Positions 1 through 5,902 of a stretch of 8,157 bases of DNA are shown here, one piece after another. Source of the DNA: JBFWNZ01 sp050250795 (GTDB taxonomy: Bacteria; Pseudomonadota; Alphaproteobacteria; UBA8366); NCBI GenBank assembly GCA_050250795.1, contig JBFWNZ010000167.1:1-8157 (forward strand). Reading direction: 5' to 3'. Under the pieces are notes generated by a model. The model worked only from the letters and a program-made list of their open reading frames with translations. It made no database searches and was not told the origin of the DNA. Made by a program: the position numbers and the translations under genes. The first letter of the stretch is position 1; each line of letters begins with the position of its first letter.

Positions 1-765
1 CGGCGGACGAGTAACCGCAGCAATCAGCTTGACGCCCTGGTAACGCGCGCGATCTTCTCGCCGGACGAATCGCTGGTTCTGACGGCATCGACGGACAAGA
101 CCGTGCGCCTGTGGGACATGCGCAGCGGACGGCAACTCGAGCGCTGGAACCATGACAACAGCGTCCATGCAATCGCCTTTTCCGAGAATGGGCGCCTGGT
201 CCTCACCGGCTCGAACGACCGCAAGGCGCGCCTGTTCGACGTCGCGCGCCACTTCGGCCCCACGGCAACCCTTCACTGGTTGCAGCAGCGCGCCAGAACC
301 CTGCTTGAGTTCAATATACGCCAGGCGGGCGTAACGGATCTGGCAGCCCTTCCAGGCTGGCGGCGGAACCAGATCGCGGAATATGCCTTCTTCTCGGCCT
401 TCGGCAACCCCGTGGTGCGCTCGACATCCTACGATCCCGCGACGCAACGGATGTCGGTCGAGATCGGCTCCGACAGCATCGTCGCCCCGAACTTGCGCTA
501 CCGGATGGTTGTGCAGGGCTCCATCGCTGCCGACGCATCCCAATCGACGGCCGCCGCACTGCAAGGCGGCCAGCCGGCCATTGCATTCGCATGGGACGGG
601 GCGGCCCTTCAGGCAACCGCCGGCGCGGTCAGCACGGGGAACACCAGCCTCCCGCTGGCAATCGAGGCGGCTTCGACGGACCCTGCCGCCTTGCGATTTC
701 CCGTTCTGCTCGGGCAGGCCACCGGCCCCGAGCGCAGCGATATAAAGCCCGCCAGCGGGCGCTGA
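1..765 (+). CDS. WD40-repeat protein, C-terminal part (5' end outside window)
   Basis: The reading frame is open from base 1, so the protein starts upstream; 254 residues are visible. Two WD40 blades can be read: visible residues about 13-50 (AIFSPDESLVLTASTDKTVRLWD) and about 51-88 (IAFSENGRLVLTGSNDRKARLFD), with the usual 'FSP/E..G..v.T.S.D..aRlwD' pattern. WD40 propellers are protein-interaction scaffolds, and a full propeller needs about seven blades, so most of it lies upstream. After the last blade comes a tail of about 165 residues that I do not recognise. It begins with a helical stretch (WLQQRARTLLEF) and continues into an Ala/Ser/Thr-rich, probably beta-rich part with no catalytic motif or membrane segment. 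N-terminal effector domains, common in large bacterial WD40 proteins, cannot be judged. The gene converges on prpE with 16 bp between stop codons. The WD40 call is firm; the role is unknown. Confidence 0.85.
   Translation, partial: RRTSNRSNQLDALVTRAIFSPDESLVLTASTDKTVRLWDMRSGRQLERWNHDNSVHAIAFSENGRLVLTGSNDRKARLFDVARHFGPTATLHWLQQRARTLLEFNIRQAGVTDLAALPGWRRNQIAEYAFFSAFGNPVVRSTSYDPATQRMSVEIGSDSIVAPNLRYRMVVQGSIAADASQSTAAALQGGQPAIAFAWDGAALQATAGAVSTGNTSLPLAIEAASTDPAALRFPVLLGQATGPERSDIKPASGR
740..760 (-). terminator. Rho-independent terminator for prpE (candidate)
   Basis: Read on the minus strand, prpE stops at 782-784. About 22 bases further on lies a GCCCGC / GCGGGC inverted repeat (747-752 with 755-760; in practice a 5-bp stem with a 4-nt loop), followed at once by TTTATAT (746-740). 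Hairpin plus T-rich run, placed just after a stop codon, is the layout of an intrinsic terminator. The T tract is short and interrupted. The element lies wholly inside the last codons of the convergent WD40 gene, so those codons serve two purposes. Confidence 0.5.
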
Positions 766-781
766 TGCCGACGGCCCGCCT

Positions 782-2683
782 TCAACCCCCGGCGTAGCCC
801 ACGGATTTCAAGGCCTCCTGAATCTCCGCCAGCACTGCCGGATCGTCGATGGTCGCCGGCGCCCGATAGGGCTCGGAATCCGCAATCTTCTGCATCGTGC
901 CGCGCAATATCTTGCCCGACCGGGTCTTCGGCAGGCGCTGGACGACCGTCGCGGTCTTGAAGGCAGCGACCGGCCCGATTTCCTGTCGCACCCTTTGCAC
1001 GACCTCGCGCACGATCTCCTCCGGCGGACGGTTGACGCCGGCCTTCAGCACCAGGAACCCCAGCGGAAGCTGGCCTTTGAGCTGATCGTACACTCCGATG
1101 ACCGCGCATTCCGCAACGTCCGGATGGGCCGACAGAACCTCTTCCATCGCGCCCGTGGACAGGCGATGGCCGGCTACGTTGATGATGTCGTCGGTCCGGC
1201 CCATGACATAGACGTAGCCGTCCTCATCCATGTAACCGGCATCGGACGTCGTATAGAAGCCGGGGAAATCGTCCATATACGCCTTGCGATAGCGCTCCGG
1301 CGCGTTCCACAGCGTGGGAAAGCTGCCCGGCGGCAGCGGCAGGCGCACGCAGATCGCCCCCATCTCGCCCGCCTTGCGCTCGCGATGCGTCTCGGGGTCG
1401 AGCACGCGCACGTCGTAACCGGGCACCGGCCGCGTGGGCGAACCCGGCTTCACCGGCAGCATGCCCAGCCCGACGCAGTTCGCGGCGATGGCCCAGCCCG
1501 TCTCGGTCTGCCACCAATGGTCGATCACCGGCACATTCAACTTGGTCTCGGCCCATTGCAGCGTATCGGGATCGGTCCGCTCGCCCGCCAGGAACAGCGT
1601 ATGGAACTTCGACAGATCGTATTTGCCGATCAGCGTGCCGTCCGGGTCGTCGCGCTTGATCGCGCGAAACGCGGTCGGTGCGGTGAACATCGCGTTCACC
1701 CCATGCTGTGCGATCACCCGCCAGAAGGCGCCGGCATCCGGCGTTCCCACCGGCTTGCCCTCGTACAGGATGGTGGTGCAGCCATGGAACAGCGGGCCAT
1801 AGACGATATAGGAATGCCCCACGACCCAGCCGATATCGGACGCGGCCCAGTACACGTCGCCCGGCTTCATCCCATAGACGTTCTGCATCGACCATTTCAG
1901 CGCGACGATGTGGCCGCCATTGTCGCGGACCACCCCCTTCGGCTGGCCCGTCGTGCCCGAGGTGTAGAGGATGTAAAGCGGGTCGGTCGCCTTGACCGTC
2001 ACGCATCCGGCCGGACGGGCCGCCGCCATGGCCTCGTGCCAGTCGCGGTCGCGGCCCTCGATCAGGTCGCAGCGATGCTGTTCGCGCTGCAGGACCAGGA
2101 CGGCTCCGACCTTATGCGTCGCATGCGCAATGGCCTCGTCGACCATCGGCTTGTAGGCGACGATGCGTCCCGGCTCGATGCCGCACGAGGCCGTGACGAT
2201 GGCCGCAGGCTGGGCATCGTCGATGCGGGTGGCAAGCTCATGCGGCGCGAAGCCGCCGAAAACCACCGAATGAACCGCACCCAGACGCGCGCAGCCGAGC
2301 ATGGCGACAACCGCCTCGGGAACCATCGGCATATAGATGATGACACGGTCGCCCGTGCCGACGCCCATATCGCGCAACGCGCCCGCGAACTTGGCCGTCT
2401 CCGCCTGGAGGTCGCGATAGGTAAGGCTGCGCACCGTACCGGTAACGGGACTGTCGTAGATCAGAGCCGGCTGGTCCCCCCGCCCTTCCTCGACATGCCG
2501 GTCCACGGCGTTAAAGCAGGTGTTGCATTCGGCCCCGACGAACCAGCGGTAGAACGGCGCGGCCGACGCATCCAGCACCCGGTCCCAGCGCTTCGTCCAG
2601 CGCACCTGCTCGGCCGCTTCGGCCCAGAATCCTTCGGGGTCCGCAATCGAACGGCGGAACGCCTCATCCAAACGGCTGCTCAT
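782..2683 (-). CDS. prpE: Propionyl-CoA synthetase (PrpE-type acyl-CoA synthetase, AMP-forming)
   Basis: This 633-residue cytoplasmic enzyme activates a short acid, most likely propionate, with ATP and CoA to propionyl-CoA, AMP and PPi. The length fits PrpE/acetyl-CoA synthetase enzymes. It has the N-terminal acetyl-CoA-synthetase cap (FWAEAAEQVRWTKRWD), the P-loop YTSGTTGQPKG at 240-250, WWQTETGW at 390-397 (acyl pocket and adenylate site), GRTDDIINVAGHR at 495-507 (hinge and CoA domain), and PKTRSGK with catalytic Lys591. Lys591 aligns with Lys592 of Salmonella PrpE, which is known to be switched off by acylation. The sequence resembles E. coli PrpE more than Acs: GFASH-like GFAPHELATRIDDA, ASDIGWVVGHSYIVY, and the TIDDP near the C-terminus. 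The ATG at 2683 follows AGGAG at 10 nt. No prpB/C/D genes lie nearby. Acetate or another short acid remains possible as substrate; I am confident of the subfamily. Confidence 0.9.
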   Translation of the reverse strand: MSSRLDEAFRRSIADPEGFWAEAAEQVRWTKRWDRVLDASAAPFYRWFVGAECNTCFNAVDRHVEEGRGDQPALIYDSPVTGTVRSLTYRDLQAETAKFAGALRDMGVGTGDRVIIYMPMVPEAVVAMLGCARLGAVHSVVFGGFAPHELATRIDDAQPAAIVTASCGIEPGRIVAYKPMVDEAIAHATHKVGAVLVLQREQHRCDLIEGRDRDWHEAMAAARPAGCVTVKATDPLYILYTSGTTGQPKGVVRDNGGHIVALKWSMQNVYGMKPGDVYWAASDIGWVVGHSYIVYGPLFHGCTTILYEGKPVGTPDAGAFWRVIAQHGVNAMFTAPTAFRAIKRDDPDGTLIGKYDLSKFHTLFLAGERTDPDTLQWAETKLNVPVIDHWWQTETGWAIAANCVGLGMLPVKPGSPTRPVPGYDVRVLDPETHRERKAGEMGAICVRLPLPPGSFPTLWNAPERYRKAYMDDFPGFYTTSDAGYMDEDGYVYVMGRTDDIINVAGHRLSTGAMEEVLSAHPDVAECAVIGVYDQLKGQLPLGFLVLKAGVNRPPEEIVREVVQRVRQEIGPVAAFKTATVVQRLPKTRSGKILRGTMQKIADSEPYRAPATIDDPAVLAEIQEALKSVGYAGG

Positions 2684-2693
2684 CTCGACGGCA

Positions 2694-2698
2694 CTCCT
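2694..2698 (-). promoter_or_regulatory. Ribosome binding site of prpE
   Basis: Minus-strand AGGAG, 10 nt before the ATG at 2683-2681. It supports this start over any internal one. Confidence 0.6.
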
Positions 2699-2763
2699 GC
2701 GACCGGGTCTTCTGCGTTCGGTGGCGCGGACCCGTTGCGGCGTTTCGTCCCCCTGGCGGCGGA

Positions 2764-2790
2764 ATTATAGGATGCCCGCGACGGATGCAA
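2764..2790 (-). promoter_or_regulatory. Candidate sigma70-type promoter of prpE
   Basis: On the minus strand a perfect TATAAT (2769-2764) stands out in very GC-rich DNA. A TTGCAT (2790-2785) lies upstream with a 15-bp spacer, shorter than the ideal 17. The start of transcription would fall near 2757, giving a 5' leader of about 74 nt before the prpE ATG. The -10 box is the strong part of this call; the -35 box is weak, which often means an activator is needed. Confidence 0.45.
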
Positions 2791-2801
2791 TATCGGGCAT
2801 C
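2771..2801. repeat. Perfect 8-bp inverted repeat in the divergent prpE/acyl-CoA dehydrogenase region, candidate operator
   Basis: GATGCCCG at 2771-2778 and its exact reverse complement CGGGCATC at 2794-2801 are separated by 15 bp. The left arm sits between the -10 and -35 boxes proposed for prpE, and the right arm lies just upstream of that -35. Arms are about 23 bp apart, start to start, or roughly two helical turns, which suits a dimeric regulator bound to one face. It could control both divergent genes. No regulator gene is present in the window, so the binding protein is unknown. Confidence 0.4.
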
Positions 2802-2867
2802 TGCTGTGCACGCAGGAAGCTTGCCCGCCTCCCCGCCGCCGTGGCATTTGAGCGCGCCCACAGAGAC

Positions 2868-2873
2868 AGAGGA
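2868..2873 (+). promoter_or_regulatory. Ribosome binding site deciding the acyl-CoA dehydrogenase start
   Basis: AGAGGA lies 6 nt before the ATG at 2880. The frame stays open upstream to about 2721, but that extension has no such site and no family similarity, so 2880 is the start. Confidence 0.7.
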
Positions 2874-2879
2874 CCGACG

Positions 2880-4019
2880 ATGCGGCACCTGACCGACGAG
2901 CAGATCGCCATCCGCAACATGACCCGCGAGTTCGTGCGCAAAGAAATCACGCCCCATGCCGCCGAATGGGACCGCACCGAGACCGTTCCGGTCGAAACCT
3001 TGCGGAAAGCCGGTGAACTCGGCCTGTTCGGCGTGACGATGCCGACGGAGTGGGGCGGTGCGGGCGCGGATTTCCTCTCCTATGTCCTGGCCGTCGAGGA
3101 ACTGGCCTATGGCGATGCCGGCGTCTGCAACACGATCTGCGCCACGAACTCCTATGGCTTCAAGCTGCGCGACTACGGCACGGCGAAGCAGAAGGACGAG
3201 TTCCTGACGCCGGTGGCGAGCGGGCAGGCGGTCGGCTGCATGCTGTTGACCGAACCGCAGGCCGGCTCGGACGCCGCCAACCTGCGCACTCGCGCGGTCC
3301 TCAAGGGCGACCGCTGGATCGTCAACGGCATGAAGCGATTCATCACCTCGGGCCGCACGGCCGGCTATGCGGTGCTGGTCGCCGTGACCGAGCCGGGAAT
3401 CGGCAAGAAGGGCATTTCCGCCTTCCTGATCCGGACCGACCAGCCCGGCTATCGCGTCCTGCGCGCCGAATCCAAGCTGGGGCATCGCGCCAACGACACC
3501 TGCGAAGTCGCCCTGGAGGACCTTGAGGTCTCCGCCGAGAACATGCTCGGCAAGCCCGGCGAGGGTCTGAAGATCGCGTTGTCGGGCCTCGACAGCGGCC
3601 GCATCGCCGTGGCCGCGCAATCGGTCGGCGTGGCGCGGGCCGCCTTCGACGCCGCCTTCCGCTATGCCCAGGAGCGTGAGGCGTTCGGCAAGAAAATCTA
3701 TCAGCACCAGGCCGTTGCCTTCTCCATCGCCGAGATGGCGACGGAGATCGAGGTGGCGCGCCAGATGTGCCACCACACGGCCGGCCTCAAGCAGGCCCAG
3801 ATCCACTGCATCAAGAAAGCCTCGATTTCCAAGCTATTCGCCTCGCAGATGGCGGAACGGGTGTGCTCCAAGGCCATCCAGGTGCATGGCGGATACGGCT
3901 TCGTGCAGGACTTCCCCGTCGAGAAGTATTACCGCGATGCCCGCGTGTTCCAGCTCTATGACGGCACCAACGAGGTCCAGAAGATTCTGATTTCGCGCGA
4001 GCTGGCGGCGGGCCGGTAA
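2880..4019 (+). CDS. Acyl-CoA dehydrogenase (short/medium-chain type, FAD-dependent)
   Basis: This 379-residue protein has the usual acyl-CoA dehydrogenase length. The family introduces a trans C2-C3 double bond into acyl-CoA and passes electrons to ETF. Seen in order: the helical N-terminal domain (LTDEQIAIRNMTREFVRKEI), the beta-domain signature LLTEPQAGSDAANL at 122-133, the FAD/tetramer segment YAQEREAFGKKI at 262-273, QVHGGYGF at 334-341, and the C-terminal YDGTNEVQKI at 360-369. In most family members the residue after that Tyr is the catalytic base Glu; here it is Asp361. The alternative Glu position of isovaleryl-CoA dehydrogenase (helix G, 'LD.ER') is Gly240. The enzyme may therefore be slow, use Asp, or act on an unusual substrate. 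It is divergent from prpE across a shared intergenic region and may handle propionyl- or short branched acyl-CoA, but the substrate cannot be read from sequence. Confidence 0.9.
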   Translation: MRHLTDEQIAIRNMTREFVRKEITPHAAEWDRTETVPVETLRKAGELGLFGVTMPTEWGGAGADFLSYVLAVEELAYGDAGVCNTICATNSYGFKLRDYGTAKQKDEFLTPVASGQAVGCMLLTEPQAGSDAANLRTRAVLKGDRWIVNGMKRFITSGRTAGYAVLVAVTEPGIGKKGISAFLIRTDQPGYRVLRAESKLGHRANDTCEVALEDLEVSAENMLGKPGEGLKIALSGLDSGRIAVAAQSVGVARAAFDAAFRYAQEREAFGKKIYQHQAVAFSIAEMATEIEVARQMCHHTAGLKQAQIHCIKKASISKLFASQMAERVCSKAIQVHGGYGFVQDFPVEKYYRDARVFQLYDGTNEVQKILISRELAAGR

Positions 4020-4022
4020 GAG

Positions 4023-5180
4023 TCAGTAGTTAAGCTCCGCCATCCGATAGGCGATCCGGCGCTTCGCCGGCTCGATGCGGTCGAGCGCGCGAAGCGCCAG
4101 ATTGCGCAGCTTGGCCGGGCCGTCGCGCAGGGTCGCGACGCGCGTCATCCGGTCGGTGAGACGGACGACATCCTCGGCAACCGGCCGGCGCTGCGCGTCA
4201 TACCGGCGCAGCGCGGCATCCGCGTCGCCGCCGCCATAGGCCGCCGCCAGTGCCGGCGCCAGGGCAAGCGCGTCCTGGATGCCGATGTTCATTCCCTGCC
4301 CGCCTGCCGGGCTATGGACATGCGCCGCGTCCCCGGCCAGCAGGACGCGTCCTTTCCGGAATCGATCCGCAACGCGGTGATGGATACGGAACCGCGATGA
4401 CCAGAGCACGCTATCGACCCGCTCCGCCGCCGATGGCCCGCGCGCGTCCAGCAGTCGCTGCACATCGTCCTGATTCGGACGTTCCCGCGCATCCTCCGCG
4501 GTCGCAACGATCCGGAACCGGTGTCCCGGCAGCGGCACCATCAGCATCATGCCTTCGGTCGACAGGAACAGGCGCACGGCATCCGGGCCGAGCGGGCCCG
4601 ACAGGCGGACATCCGCGAGGATGAAGGACTCCTGATAGCGCCCGCCTGCAAATCCGATCTCCGCACGCTGGCGCACAATGCTGTTCATGCCGTCGCAGCC
4701 GACGATCCAGCGGGCCCGGATCGTCCCGGACGGCGTACCGCCGCCGGTCGCGACGGTTGCAAGAACACCGTCCGGACGGACGGAAAGATCGAGGATTTCG
4801 ATACCCCGGACGACGGCACCGCCCAACTCGTGAAGCCGGTCGCGCAACGCCGTCTCGGTCATGTCCTGCGGCAGCATGAGAAGAAACGGATACGCCGTCG
4901 GCAATGCGCCGAACTCCAGGGTCAGCAAGGTCCGGTCGCGATCGTAGATGCAGGCCTTCGGGACCCGCAGCCCCTGTGCAACCAGGCGCGGCACCGTCCC
5001 TGTCGGCTCCAGGCACTCCAGCGTCCGCGCATGCAGCACCGCGGCGCGCGACGTGTTCTGCCCTTCGGCCATCCGGTCGACCAGAAGGAACGGCACGCCG
5101 CGCATGGCCAGTCCGAGCGCCAGCGCCAGCCCCGTGGGTCCGGCCCCGACGATCAGAACTACGGTCGATGCGGGCAACAT
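4023..5180 (-). CDS. FAD-dependent monooxygenase, group A (aromatic hydroxylase-like)
   Basis: This predicted 385-residue flavoprotein belongs to the PF01494-type family, in which NAD(P)H-reduced FAD activates O2 to hydroxylate an aromatic or similar ring. Seen: the Rossmann GxGxxG (VGAGPTG, 11-17) with Asp35 ending the second strand (FLLVDR) to hold the FAD ribose; the DG motif VGCDGMNSIVR around 160-170; and the GD motif LAGDAAHVHSPAGGQGMNIGIQDA around 281-304. It lacks the C-terminal thioredoxin-like domain of phenol hydroxylase-type members, so it resembles the shorter PHBH/MhpA-core forms. The frame extends to a TTG at 5240, but the ATG at 5180 puts the first beta strand seven residues in, as is normal, so I prefer it; its ribosome site is weak. 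It ends 3 bp from the convergent dehydrogenase. The substrate is unknown; aromatic, quinone-precursor and polyketide substrates all occur in this family. Confidence 0.85.
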   Translation of the reverse strand: MLPASTVVLIVGAGPTGLALALGLAMRGVPFLLVDRMAEGQNTSRAAVLHARTLECLEPTGTVPRLVAQGLRVPKACIYDRDRTLLTLEFGALPTAYPFLLMLPQDMTETALRDRLHELGGAVVRGIEILDLSVRPDGVLATVATGGGTPSGTIRARWIVGCDGMNSIVRQRAEIGFAGGRYQESFILADVRLSGPLGPDAVRLFLSTEGMMLMVPLPGHRFRIVATAEDARERPNQDDVQRLLDARGPSAAERVDSVLWSSRFRIHHRVADRFRKGRVLLAGDAAHVHSPAGGQGMNIGIQDALALAPALAAAYGGGDADAALRRYDAQRRPVAEDVVRLTDRMTRVATLRDGPAKLRNLALRALDRIEPAKRRIAYRMAELNY

Positions 5181-5287
5181 GGCATCAATGTCGGCTGCCC
5201 GACGACACCGGACAAGGGTGCAGGCCCGAGAGACGCACAAGACCGGTGCAATGGGCTACACTGCCGGCGGGCAGGACGCGACGCGTA

Positions 5288-5293
5288 AAGAGG
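5288..5293 (+). promoter_or_regulatory. Ribosome binding site of the TerB-like gene
   Basis: AAGAGG lies 6 nt before the ATG at 5300. It fixes the start even though the frame is open far upstream, into the monooxygenase gene on the other strand. The 119-bp divergent region 5181-5299 must hold promoters for both neighbours; I see no convincing -35/-10 pair there. Confidence 0.65.
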
Positions 5294-5299
5294 TTCGAT

Positions 5300-5671
5300 A
5301 TGCGCGAAGAACTTCAGCAGCTTAAGAAGTATATCTACGAGGACGGATGGATCAGCGCGAACGAGGTGGCCGTGCTGCGTCGCCTGTTCACCGACGGTGC
5401 CGACAGGGACGAGGCGGACCTCCTCATGGACCTCAACACCATTCTGTCGGACATGGTCCCTTATCCTCAGGAATTCAGCGACCTGTATATCAAAGCCCTC
5501 ACCGCCTACGTTATCGGCAAGGACGGGCTGATTGCGCCCGACACCTGGGAGTGGCTGAAGACGAACATCCTCAAGGACAATCGCGTGGACCGGCTGGAGC
5601 GCCGGCTGCTCGACGCCATCGCCGCCAGGGCGCAGCGCCTTCCGGGCGATTTCAGCGCCTATCGACGCTGA
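5300..5671 (+). CDS. Small acidic helical protein, TerB-like (tentative)
   Basis: This 123-residue soluble protein has no signal peptide or membrane segment. It is predicted mostly helical, with an internal repeat: EDGWISANEVAVLRRLF (14-30), KDGLIAPDTWEWLKTNIL (74-91) and a weaker KDNRVDRLERRLLDAI (92-107). Each has an Asp-Gly/Asn turn, a hydrophobic residue, and a helix with Glu or Leu at regular spacing. This DG-x-I-x(3)-E pattern is typical of TerB/TerB-like domains, all-helical proteins linked in the literature to tellurite resistance and metal or stress sensing. The resemblance is by pattern only, so a plain hypothetical protein is the safe alternative. It reads toward the riboswitch-controlled exporter with 231 bp between stop and start. 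That gap has its own candidate promoter, so co-transcription is possible but not required. Confidence 0.6.
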   Translation: MREELQQLKKYIYEDGWISANEVAVLRRLFTDGADRDEADLLMDLNTILSDMVPYPQEFSDLYIKALTAYVIGKDGLIAPDTWEWLKTNILKDNRVDRLERRLLDAIAARAQRLPGDFSAYRR

Positions 5672-5675
5672 CGGC

Positions 5676-5704
5676 TTGTCTGGCGGGAAAAGCTTTGATA
5701 CACC
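5676..5704 (+). promoter_or_regulatory. Candidate promoter for the riboswitch-exporter transcript
   Basis: TTGTCT (5676-5681) and TACACC (5699-5704) are 17 bp apart. This predicts a transcript start near 5711, which is where the riboswitch P1 stem begins. That agreement is the best support; the -10 box itself is poor. Confidence 0.35.
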
Positions 5705-5711
5705 TCGCGCA

Positions 5712-5824
5712 GCCTTAGGGGAGTAGCCTCCGGAGCAAGTCGCATCCGGGTCCGCATCAACAGGCTTGGCCGGTTTCCGGTCATGGTGCGGGCGGCCCTG
5801 TCAGGGTTTGGCGAGACCTTCGGC
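5712..5824 (+). promoter_or_regulatory. yybP-ykoY manganese riboswitch (aptamer)
   Basis: The two hallmark conserved segments of this class are present in order: GGGGAGTAGC at 5718-5727 and GGCGAGACC at 5810-5818, with CATCAACA at 5755-5762 between them. The fold can be drawn by hand. P1 pairs GCC/AGG (5712-5714, 5717-5719) with CCT/GGC (5817-5819, 5822-5824) around a small internal loop. A hairpin pairs CCGGA 5730-5734 with TCCGG 5745-5749. An inner stem pairs ACAGG 5760-5764 with CCTGT 5797-5801. A terminal hairpin pairs GGCCGG 5768-5773 with CCGGTC 5777-5782 over a TTT loop. Members of this class bind Mn2+ and usually turn on Mn exporters. The next gene, at 5903, is a UPF0016 protein, a known target family. 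No sequence or covariance search was run. Confidence 0.85.
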
Positions 5825-5865
5825 ACCGGACGAACGGCATGCAGGGCCGCGGTCGTCCGCGTGCC
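5822..5865 (+). promoter_or_regulatory. Expression-platform hairpin after the Mn riboswitch (terminator-like)
   Basis: GGCACCGGACGA (5822-5833) pairs with TCGTCCG + GTGCC (5853-5859, 5861-5865): twelve base pairs with one bulged C at 5860, over a 19-nt GC-rich loop. The first three bases (GGC 5822-5824) are also the 3' end of aptamer stem P1, so P1 and this hairpin compete. It is followed by CTTGTGTCT, only weakly T-rich, so it may be an intrinsic terminator with a poor U tract or a structure acting through Rho. The exporter's ribosome site (5890-5893) lies outside it, which argues against simple ribosome-site hiding. Confidence 0.6.
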
Positions 5866-5902
5866 CTTGTGTCTCGCGGTCCTGCGCATGGAGCCCACCG
5901 CA

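Noticed and set aside
995..2770. Long plus-strand open frame (591 codons) opposite prpE
   Set aside because: The translation is rich in Arg, His and Asp with no domain pattern, as expected for the antisense of a GC-rich gene; prpE on the minus strand has every family motif.
2664..3806. Minus-strand open frame (380 codons) opposite the acyl-CoA dehydrogenase
   Set aside because: Low-complexity, motif-free translation; it is the shadow of a clear dehydrogenase gene and overlaps the prpE start.
5181..5240. N-terminal extension of the monooxygenase from a TTG at 5240
   Set aside because: The extra 20 residues (Cys/Arg-rich) precede a Rossmann strand that normally starts within the first ten residues; the ATG at 5180 gives the usual layout.
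5783..5902. N-terminal extension of the exporter from ATG 5783 or 5888
   Set aside because: 5783 lies inside the riboswitch and yields a non-family leader; 5888 has no clear ribosome site, while GGAG is well placed for 5903.
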